Shown: positions 58,269 to 64,000 of the stretch, one piece after another
How the letters are laid out: each line of letters starts with the position of its first letter
How positions within the stretch are numbered: the first letter of the stretch is position 1
Made by a program: the position numbers and the translations under genes
Notes under the pieces: generated by a model
What the model saw: the letters and a program-made list of their open reading frames with translations, nothing else
Database searches by the model: none
What the model was told of the DNA's origin: nothing
From: Fodinibacter sp038258215
Lineage (GTDB): Bacteria > Actinomycetota > Actinomycetes > Actinomycetales > Dermatophilaceae
Length of the DNA stretch: 64,000 nucleotides
Direction: 5' to 3'
Assembly (NCBI GenBank): GCA_038258215.1
Contig: JBBSQC010000004.1
Location: forward strand, 1 to 64,000

Positions 58269-58748
58269 ATGGCGTCCTTCACCACCGGCACGGTCTCCGA
58301 GGCAACGATCAGCGCGTCTCCGGAAGACGTCTGGACTGCGCTGTCCGACCCCTCGCTCATCGCTAAGTTCACCCCCTTCCTCAAGACCGTCACTGCCCAG
58401 GGCGAGGACCACTGGGTGTGGGAGCTCTCGAAGATCCCGGTGCTCGGCAAGAGCTTCTCGTTCACCTTCACCGAGCGGATGACCTTCGACGAGCCGCACC
58501 GGATCGACTTCACCCACGACCCGGATGCCGGGAGCGAGAAGGAGTCTGCCGGTGTCGAGGGGTGGTACGCCCTGGCGCCGGCCCGTGGAGGCACGCGCCT
58601 GTTGACCTCGATGGACATTACCGTCGAGCTGCCGTTCCCCGGGCTCACCCGCCCCGCGGTGACCGCAGCGATGAAGGGCGTGGTGGCGATCATGGGCCAG
58701 CGCTTCTCCAGCAACCTGCTCGAGCACCTCGGCGCCAAGACGATCTGA
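58269..58748 (+). CDS. SRPBCC (START-like) family protein
   Basis: Ligand-binding fold protein of 159 residues, of the polyketide cyclase/CoxG type. It starts with the beta-strand TGTVSEATISASPEDVWTAL, followed by the helix-loop SDPSLIAKFTPFLKTVTA, and ends with a long helix (MKGVVAIMGQRFSSNLLEHL). No catalytic motif. TAGGGT (58257-58262) ends 6 bp before the ATG, and no ribosome site is seen, so a leaderless transcript is likely. It stands alone between the mycothiol enzyme (68 bp upstream) and an intergenic palindrome. Confidence 0.88.
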   Translation: MASFTTGTVSEATISASPEDVWTALSDPSLIAKFTPFLKTVTAQGEDHWVWELSKIPVLGKSFSFTFTERMTFDEPHRIDFTHDPDAGSEKESAGVEGWYALAPARGGTRLLTSMDITVELPFPGLTRPAVTAAMKGVVAIMGQRFSSNLLEHLGAKTI

Positions 58749-58769
58749 TGCCGGGGCCTCGCCCGTAGC

Positions 58770-58807
58770 GTCCGGCACCTTGACCCACTGGGGCCACACC
58801 TGCCGGA
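58770..58807. repeat. Intergenic inverted repeat
   Basis: GTCCGGCA and TGCCGGAC arms frame a 22-nt centre (CTTGACCCACTGGGGCCACA region). A second pairing, ACCTTG/CAAGGT, overlaps it. It lies 22 bp after the SRPBCC stop and could be a terminator or a further repeat family. Confidence 0.55.
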
Positions 58808-58870
58808 CACAAGGTCCCCAGCCCCTCGAGCAACCTTCGACAAGATTTTCGGGAACGGGGCGGCCCCATT

Positions 58871-58896
58871 TATAGTTGCGTGCTGCAAGCAACTAT
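58871..58896 (+). promoter_or_regulatory. MarR operator and -10 of the marR-MFS operon
   Basis: ATAGTTGC-N9-GCAACTAT (58872-58879 and 58889-58896), with the nested TTGC-N5-GCAA, forms a dyad typical of MarR-family sites. It overlaps a -10 TATAGT (58871-58876), just before the AAGGAGG ribosome site at 58897-58903, so the regulator should repress its own operon. Confidence 0.8.
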
Positions 58897-58912
58897 CAAG
58901 GAGGTAGTGTCC

Positions 58913-59389
58913 GTGCCGTTCCGCACCGTCCCGTCGACGCCGACCGCGGTCCTGGGCGACGACCTCATCCGGGTGTTCAAGCTGCTGCACACGATGCGCC
59001 AGCACGCACCCCGCCAGCACCCCGCCGTGGACCCGATGACCTACCCCATGCTCTTCCACCTCGCGAACCGCCCGATGCGGGTCTCCGACCTCGCCGAGGT
59101 CCTGCACACCGACGTCTCGACGGTGAGCCGGCAGGTGAGCACGCTGGTCGACCTCGACTTCGTGACCCGGGGCCCTGACCCCGACGACCGCCGGGCCCAG
59201 GCCCTCACCCTCAGCGACGAGGGCAAGGGGCTGCTCACGGCGATCCGCACGGGCCGCGACGTCTGGCTCCAGGGCGTCCTCTCCGACTGGTCGGACGACG
59301 ACGTCCGCCACTTCTCCTCCCACCTGCAGAACTTCGCCTCCGACCTGGAGGCCTCTCTCGCCACCGCAACGACAAGGAACGACCGATGA
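58913..59389 (+). CDS. MarR-family transcriptional regulator
   Basis: Regulator of 158 residues with the winged-helix DNA-binding core (about 45-110): MTYPMLFHLANRPMRVSDLAEVLHTDVSTVSRQVSTL, of which RVSDLAEVLHTDVSTVSRQV is the helix-turn-helix, then the wing GPDPDDRRAQALTLSDEG. The GTG at 58913 is chosen because AAGGAGG lies 8-9 bp upstream; earlier GTG codons are too close to the ribosome site. Its stop overlaps the exporter's ATG by 4 nt, so it most likely represses this exporter and itself until a drug-like ligand binds. Confidence 0.93.
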   Translation: MPFRTVPSTPTAVLGDDLIRVFKLLHTMRQHAPRQHPAVDPMTYPMLFHLANRPMRVSDLAEVLHTDVSTVSRQVSTLVDLDFVTRGPDPDDRRAQALTLSDEGKGLLTAIRTGRDVWLQGVLSDWSDDDVRHFSSHLQNFASDLEASLATATTRNDR

Positions 59390-61152
59390 GCACCACCTCC
59401 TCCCCGGGGACCTCCCCGGACTCACCAACCACGGGGGCTGCCTCCCGGTCGGGAGCACCCCGACACGCGAAGAAGAAGTCCAAGACGGCTCGCGGCCCCA
59501 GTGACGGACCCCTGACCCACCGCCAGATCATCACGATCCTCACGGGCCTGATGATGGGGATGTTCCTCGCGGCCCTGGACCAGACCATCGTCGCGACCGC
59601 CATCCGCACCATCGCCGACGACCTCAAGGGCCTTGAGCACCAGGCCTGGGCGACGACGGCATACCTCATCACCGCCACCATCGTCACCCCGCTCTACGGC
59701 AAGCTCGGTGACATCTACGGCCGCAAGAAGCTCTTCATCACGGCCATCTCGATCTTCATCGCCGGCTCGGTGCTGTGCACGTTCGCGATGTCCATGGGCC
59801 AGCTCGCCGCGTTCCGCGCCGTGCAGGGCCTCGGCGCCGGTGGCCTGTTCTCCCTCGCCCTCGCGATCGTCGGTGACATCGTGCCGCCGCGTGAGCGCGC
59901 CAAGTACCAGGGCTACTTCCTCGCCGTCTTCGGCACCTCCTCGGTGCTCGGCCCGGTCATCGGTGGCTTCTTCGCCGGTGCCGACTCGATCTTCGGCATC
60001 ACCGGCTGGCGCTGGGTCTTCCTCGTGAACGTCCCCGTCGCCATCGCCGCGCTGGTCGTGGTCTCCAAGACCCTGCACCTGCACCACACCCGCCTCAACC
60101 ACCGCATCGACTGGACCGGCGCCGCCCTCCTCTCGGTCGCCCTCGTGCCGCTCCTGCTCGTCGCCGAGCAGGGCCGGGAGTGGGGCTGGACCTCGGGCAA
60201 CTCCATCGCCTGCTACGTCATCGGCGCGGCCGCTGCCGTCGGCTTCATCATGCAGGAGATGCGGATGGGCGAGGAGGCGATCCTGCCGCTGAAGATGTTC
60301 CGCAACAAGACGGTCGGGGTGTCGTCGGTGGCCTCGCTCATCATCGGCATCGCCATGTTCGGTGGCCTCGCGAGCCTCCCGCTCTACCTCCAGATCGTCA
60401 AGGGTGCGACGCCCACCGAGGCGGGCCTGCTGCTGCTGCCGCTGACCCTGGGCATCATGGTCGGCTCGATCTTCTCCGGGCAGGTCATCTCCCGCACCGG
60501 GCGCTACCGGATCTTCCCGATCATCGGTGCCGGTCTGTTGACCCTCGCGCTCTTTACCTTCCACTTCATCGCCTACGACACCCCGCTGTGGCAGACGATG
60601 ATCGTCATGGTCTTCTTCGGACTGGGCCTCGGCTTCAACTTCCAGCCGCTCACCCTGGCCGTGCAGAATGCCGTGCCGCCGCAGCAGATCGGCGTCGCGA
60701 CCTCGACGGCGACCTTCACCCGCCAGATGGGTGGCACCATCGGCACCGCGGTGTTCCTCACCATCTTGTTCTCCACCGTGCCGGACAAGATCTCCTCGGC
60801 GTTCACCCGGTTCGCCCCCACCCCGGACTTCCAGGCCGCCCTGCAGGACCCGGCCAACGCGGCCTTCGCCCAGCAGCTCCAGGACTCCCAGGGTGGGTCC
60901 GCCGCCGCCACCGGTGTGCTGTCGGACAGCTCGTTCCTCAGCTCACTGGACGAGCGCCTGGCCAAGCCCTTCCTCGTGGGCTTCTCGGAGTCGATGGACC
61001 TGGTGTTCCTCGTGGGCGGCTGCGTCATGGTGCTGGGCTTCCTCGTGATGTTCCTGCTCCCCGAGGTCGAGCTGCGCTCCGGCTCCAGCTACGACGAGCG
61101 GGGCTCGAGCAAGGAGGCTCCGGCTCCCGAGCCGGCTGCGGCCACCAGCTGA
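59386..61152 (+). CDS. DHA2-family (EmrB/QacA type) MFS drug exporter
   Basis: Drug:proton antiporter of 588 residues with 14 predicted helices after a ~45-residue cytoplasmic Ser/Lys-rich leader. Motif D1-like LAALDQTIVATAIRTIADDL in helix 1, motif A GKLGDIYGRKKLF, motif C-like GPVIGGFFAG are visible. Substrates cannot be told from sequence. It is coupled by a 4-nt ATGA overlap to the MarR regulator gene upstream and should be induced by its ligand. The last ~30 residues are an acidic, Ser/Pro-rich tail. Confidence 0.94.
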   Translation: MSTTSSPGTSPDSPTTGAASRSGAPRHAKKKSKTARGPSDGPLTHRQIITILTGLMMGMFLAALDQTIVATAIRTIADDLKGLEHQAWATTAYLITATIVTPLYGKLGDIYGRKKLFITAISIFIAGSVLCTFAMSMGQLAAFRAVQGLGAGGLFSLALAIVGDIVPPRERAKYQGYFLAVFGTSSVLGPVIGGFFAGADSIFGITGWRWVFLVNVPVAIAALVVVSKTLHLHHTRLNHRIDWTGAALLSVALVPLLLVAEQGREWGWTSGNSIACYVIGAAAAVGFIMQEMRMGEEAILPLKMFRNKTVGVSSVASLIIGIAMFGGLASLPLYLQIVKGATPTEAGLLLLPLTLGIMVGSIFSGQVISRTGRYRIFPIIGAGLLTLALFTFHFIAYDTPLWQTMIVMVFFGLGLGFNFQPLTLAVQNAVPPQQIGVATSTATFTRQMGGTIGTAVFLTILFSTVPDKISSAFTRFAPTPDFQAALQDPANAAFAQQLQDSQGGSAAATGVLSDSSFLSSLDERLAKPFLVGFSESMDLVFLVGGCVMVLGFLVMFLLPEVELRSGSSYDERGSSKEAPAPEPAAATS

Positions 61153-61162
61153 CCGAGCACGA

Positions 61163-62416
61163 TCAGGGGTGGGGCATCCCGGCGACACCAGCCGCCGCGG
61201 ACGCCCCACCCTCGCTCTGTCCGCCGCCGCCGCGCTCGGCTCTCTCGAGGGGGCCGCGGCGCACCGCCACGATCACCAGGGCGAGGGCCCCCGCCAGCAC
61301 GGGCACGGCATACGCGGGCTGCGCCCCCCAGGCCTCGATCGCCCAGCCACCAACCGCAGAGCCGATCGAGATGCCGATGAGGATGCCGGTGATGGCCACC
61401 GCCATCCCTTCGGTGATCAGCGCTCGCGGCACGAGGCGCTGGGCCAGCGACAGGCTGGTGATGAGCATCGGCGCGGTCGCGGAGCCGGCCACGAGCATGA
61501 CGACGGCCAGCGGCCAGACGCCCCCCACCAGCAGGGCCGGCACCTCCAGCACGAACATCGCCGCGGCCGAGATCAGCAGGCGGGTCGTCAGGGACACCGT
61601 GAACGTCCGCGTGCCGACGACGATCCCCGACAGCGTGGATCCCACCGCGAACGCCCCGAGCACGATGCTGGAGAAGCTCGGGTTTCCCTGCTCGGTGGTG
61701 TAGGCGACGGCGATGACCTCGTTGGCACCGAAGATCACGCCGGTCATGACGAGCACCGTCGCCACGATGAGCAGGCCGGGACGGCGGATCGCCACCCCCG
61801 GGGGACGCTCGTCGCGGGGCACGACCGGGGGCTCGGTCTCGCGCGCCGCGAGGAAGGTGAGCATGCCGACGAGGAAGAGCACCTCGGCGAGCAGCAGGCC
61901 GGCCTCAGGGAACCAGAGCGTGGAGACGAGCACGCCGACCACCGGGCCGACGACGAACGCCGCCTCGTCGGCCACCTGCTCGAAGGACATCGCGGTGTGC
62001 AGCCGCTTGGGGTCCTCGCTGTAGATGTGCGCCCACCGCGCGCGGGACATCGGGCCGGGCTCGGGCAGGAAGGCGCTCAGACCGTAGAGCACGAAGAGCA
62101 GCCACGCGGGCGCAGCGAACCACGAGGCGGCCACCGTGCCCAGGCCCGACAGGGCGGCGAGGAGCACGAACGGCAAGGCCGCCCGCCGCTGCCCGTGGCG
62201 GTCGATGAGCCGGCCGATGAACGGGCCGGCAGCCGCCAGCACCGCCACCCCGACGGCCGACACCGCGCCGGCGAGGCCGAAGGACCCTCGGCGCTCGCTG
62301 ATCATGATGATCACGGAGACACCGAACATCGAGCCCCCGACGCGGGAGAACGCGGTGCCGGCGAGGAAGCGCAGGGCTCCCGGAACCCGGAACAGGGGGG
62401 CGTAGGCGGACAGCAC
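61163..62416 (-). CDS. MFS transporter (12-helix)
   Basis: Major facilitator of 417 residues with about twelve helices. It begins YAPLFRVPGALRFLAGTAFS, has the motif-A-like loop GPFIGRLIDRHGQRRA and a charged central loop (ARETEPPVVPRDERPPGV). Related proteins are uncharacterised exporters. The start is the GTG at 62416 with GGAG 6 bp before it; the open frame further upstream overlaps the acyl-CoA dehydrogenase end and is not coding. It converges on the DHA2 exporter with a 10-bp gap. Confidence 0.88.
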   Translation of the reverse strand: MLSAYAPLFRVPGALRFLAGTAFSRVGGSMFGVSVIIMISERRGSFGLAGAVSAVGVAVLAAAGPFIGRLIDRHGQRRAALPFVLLAALSGLGTVAASWFAAPAWLLFVLYGLSAFLPEPGPMSRARWAHIYSEDPKRLHTAMSFEQVADEAAFVVGPVVGVLVSTLWFPEAGLLLAEVLFLVGMLTFLAARETEPPVVPRDERPPGVAIRRPGLLIVATVLVMTGVIFGANEVIAVAYTTEQGNPSFSSIVLGAFAVGSTLSGIVVGTRTFTVSLTTRLLISAAAMFVLEVPALLVGGVWPLAVVMLVAGSATAPMLITSLSLAQRLVPRALITEGMAVAITGILIGISIGSAVGGWAIEAWGAQPAYAVPVLAGALALVIVAVRRGPLERAERGGGGQSEGGASAAAGVAGMPHP

Positions 62417-62469
62417 GTGGGACTCCGGAGCGCGAGGGGCGAGGTGAGGTGGTGGGGTGGTGGCGTGCG

Positions 62470-63669
62470 TCAGCGGAAGGCTGACTCGCCGGTCAGGGCC
62501 TGGCCGATGACGAGGGTGTGCATCTCGACGGTGCCCTCGTAGGTGAGGACGGACTCCAGGTTGTTGGCGTGCCGCATCACGGGGTACTCCCCGCTCACGC
62601 CGTTCGCTCCGAGGATGGTGCGCGCCGTGCGGCAGATCTCGATGGCCTTGGTGATGTTGTTGTACTTGCCGACCGAGACCTGCTCGGGGCGCAGCCCCAC
62701 GGCATCCTTGCGACGGCCCAGGTGCAGGGCGAGCAGCTGGCCCAGCTGGAGCTCGGTGACCATGTTTGCCAGCTTGGCCTGGGTCAGCTGGAAGCCGGCG
62801 ATGGGCCGGTCGAACTGCACCCGCTCCATCGAGTAGCGCCGGGCCGTGTCCAGCGAGGAGCGCGCCGCTCCGAGCGAGCCCCAGATGATGCCGTAGCGCG
62901 CCTCCGAGAGGCACGACAGGGGGCCCTTGAGCCCGGTGACGTCCGGCAGCACGGCATCCGCGGGAAGGCGCAGGTCCTCGAAGGTGAGCTCGGAGGTGAC
63001 CGAGGCCCGCAGCGACATCTTGTGGGTGATCGTGTGGGCGGTGAAACCCGCGGTGTCGGTGGGCACCACGAAGCCGCGGATGCCGCCGTGCTCGTCACCG
63101 GCATTCGCCCAGACGACCGCGACGTCGGCGATCGAGCCGTTGGTGATCCACGTCTTCGAGCCGCTCAGCACCCAGTCCTCGCCGTCACGTCGGGCGCGGG
63201 TGCGCATCCCGGCCGGGTCGGACCCGTGGTCGGGCTCGGTCAGGCCGAAGCAGCCGATCGCCTCGCCCGCGGCCATGCGGGGCAGCCACTCCTGCTTCTG
63301 CTCCTCGGACCCGAACCGCCAGATCGCGAACATCGCCAGGCTGCCCTGCACCGAGACGAGCGAGCGGATGCCGGAGTCGCTCGCCTCGAGCTCGAGGCAG
63401 GCCAGGCCGTAGTCGACGCAGGACATGCCGGCGCAGCCGTAGCCCTGGAGGTGCATGCCGAGGAGACCGACCTTGCCGAACTCCCTGGCGAGCTCGCGCG
63501 CGACGGGCAGGTCGCCCTGCTCGTACCACTGCACGACGTGCGGGTCGACGAGGTCGGCGCAGACCTGGCGCACCGTGGCCCGGATGGCCTTCTCCTCGTC
63601 GGTGAGCATCGAGTCGATGTCGACCAGGTCCAGGGGGTCCGAGGGGCGCTTGGGCATCGACGAGCTCAT
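62470..63669 (-). CDS. gcdH: Acyl-CoA dehydrogenase, glutaryl-CoA dehydrogenase-like
   Basis: FAD enzyme of 399 residues. The pattern SVQGSLAMFAIWRFGSEEQK, AIGCFGLTEPDHGSDPAGM, RYGIIWGSLGAARSSLDTAR and FDRPIAGFQLTQAKLANM is that of glutaryl-CoA dehydrogenases, which oxidise and decarboxylate glutaryl-CoA to crotonyl-CoA in lysine/tryptophan breakdown. Catalytic Glu378 lies in LTYEGTVEMH. I take the ATG at 63669; other in-frame ATGs (63678, 63681) lie just upstream with no better ribosome site. The MFS gene starts 54 bp downstream in the same direction and may be co-transcribed. Palindromic elements crowd the promoter side. Confidence 0.9.
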   Translation of the reverse strand: MSSSMPKRPSDPLDLVDIDSMLTDEEKAIRATVRQVCADLVDPHVVQWYEQGDLPVARELAREFGKVGLLGMHLQGYGCAGMSCVDYGLACLELEASDSGIRSLVSVQGSLAMFAIWRFGSEEQKQEWLPRMAAGEAIGCFGLTEPDHGSDPAGMRTRARRDGEDWVLSGSKTWITNGSIADVAVVWANAGDEHGGIRGFVVPTDTAGFTAHTITHKMSLRASVTSELTFEDLRLPADAVLPDVTGLKGPLSCLSEARYGIIWGSLGAARSSLDTARRYSMERVQFDRPIAGFQLTQAKLANMVTELQLGQLLALHLGRRKDAVGLRPEQVSVGKYNNITKAIEICRTARTILGANGVSGEYPVMRHANNLESVLTYEGTVEMHTLVIGQALTGESAFR

Positions 63670-63690
63670 GGGCACCATCATGCCGCCCGC

Positions 63691-63885
63691 CGCGAACAAC
63701 TGACCAATAGGTCGATTGGTGCACGCCCCCAGCCCCTCCCCTCCGTGCACAAACTGACCAATAGGTCGATTGGTGCACACGCCCCGCCCCTCCCCTCCGT
63801 GCACAACTGACCAATAGGTCGATTGGTGCTCACACGCGCCCTTGCCGGCGTGTGCAGAAATTGACCTATTGGTCGATTTCGGTAC
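63691..63885. repeat. Four copies of the GACCAATTGGTC-type palindromic element (intergenic)
   Basis: Copies at 63691-63725, 63745-63778, 63799-63833 and 63850-63885. The core here is TGACCAATAGGTCGATTGG (or its complement variant TTGACCTATTGGTCGA), with GTGCAC at the ends. Copies are separated by short C-rich spacers (CCCCTCCCCTCC). They occupy most of the 299-bp gap between gcdH and the next gene. Confidence 0.88.
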
Positions 63886-63968
63886 GGGTGGTGTCGAGAA
63901 TGCCGCGCCGGCTTCGTCCCAGGGGTGTCGCGGCCACAATGGCCGCACGACAGAGAGTGGAGATGAAC

Positions 63969-64000
63969 ATGGCGAAGTACCTGATGCTCAAGCACTACCG
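63969..64000 (+). CDS. YCII-type (DGPF-domain) protein, 5' end only
   Basis: Only the first codons are in the window: MAKYLMLKHYR, the usual start of actinobacterial YCII-related proteins. GGAG lies 6 bp before the ATG at 63969 (an ATG two codons upstream is also in frame). The gene runs off the window edge, so function rests on the start motif alone. Confidence 0.5.
   Translation, partial: MAKYLMLKHY

Noticed and set aside
62417..62914. Longer N-terminus for the MFS protein at 61163-62416
   Set aside because: The extension overlaps gcdH coding sequence and is not membrane-like; the GTG at 62416 has a ribosome site.
63691..63948. N-terminal extension of gcdH containing NRPIGQ-like repeats
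   Set aside because: These residues come from translating the palindromic elements; the enzyme fold starts after 63669.

Overview
The window is high-GC DNA typical of an actinobacterium. It encodes a mycothiol-dependent maleylpyruvate isomerase family enzyme, an F420/deazaflavin-type reductase, an EtfD-type membrane oxidoreductase and LytR-CpsA-Psr and MecA_N penicillin-binding proteins, and several genes look leaderless (a TAnnnT hexamer ends 6-7 nt before the start codon, with no Shine-Dalgarno). Gene content and habits fit Micrococcales, probably Intrasporangiaceae (inference, not tested). No phage, plasmid, rRNA or CRISPR locus is visible; three tRNA genes are present (Ser-GCT, Ser-TGA, Gly-CCC).

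Layout. 1-7.6 kb: OmpR-type two-component system with a Gly-rich membrane protein, a GNAT enzyme and a coupled GT39/GT2-GtrA glycosyltransferase pair. 7.7-12.2 kb: tRNA-Ser, LCP protein, divergent MecA_N/transpeptidase PBP, cold shock protein, universal stress protein with a 39-bp tandem repeat in its leader. 12.5-16.6 kb: LacI-controlled sugar ABC transporter (fructose/ribose class) with clear operators. 16.7-17.4 kb: long hairpin, tRNA-Ser, YtxH-like protein. 17.9-23.2 kb: a four-gene operon, every junction a 4-nt overlap, encoding a cytoplasmic subtilisin-like protease with a nine-unit ASGVG repeat, an ECF-like sigma factor, a small protein of unknown function and an 854-residue TPR-like/CHAT cysteine protease. 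I regard this as the best candidate for an undescribed system. 23.4-28.4 kb: cysK-cysE and the divergent etfD. 28.5-32.1 kb: glycine betaine/choline-type ABC transporter. 32.1-40.7 kb: DUF421 protein, deazaflavin-type reductase, hydrolase, dcd, tRNA-Gly, AAA/DUF4143 ATPase, CebR-box-controlled GH9 cellulase, DUF6584-like protein and LtrA. 40.8-49.5 kb: a giant DUF11-repeat, LAQTG-anchored surface protein split by one extra base in a G5 run. 49.7-64 kb: acyl-CoA dehydrogenase, small membrane protein, GlcD-type oxidase, AbiEi/DUF559-like protein, carbon-nitrogen hydrolase, CtaG/CopD protein, mycothiol enzyme, SRPBCC protein, MarR plus DHA2 exporter, MFS protein, glutaryl-CoA dehydrogenase and the start of a YCII-type gene.

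Cross-cutting themes. (1) Several families of palindromic repeats occupy intergenic DNA. The largest has 11 copies, built round GACCAATTGGTC; four lie in frame inside the acidic tail of EtfD, resembling the behaviour of Rickettsia palindromic elements. (2) etfD and the acyl-CoA dehydrogenase share an AGCAAGCGCT-centred promoter motif, consistent with a fatty-acid oxidation regulon. (3) The heptamers GGATGCC/GGCATCC and GTATGCC/GGCATAC recur far more than composition suggests and appear to override codon choice.
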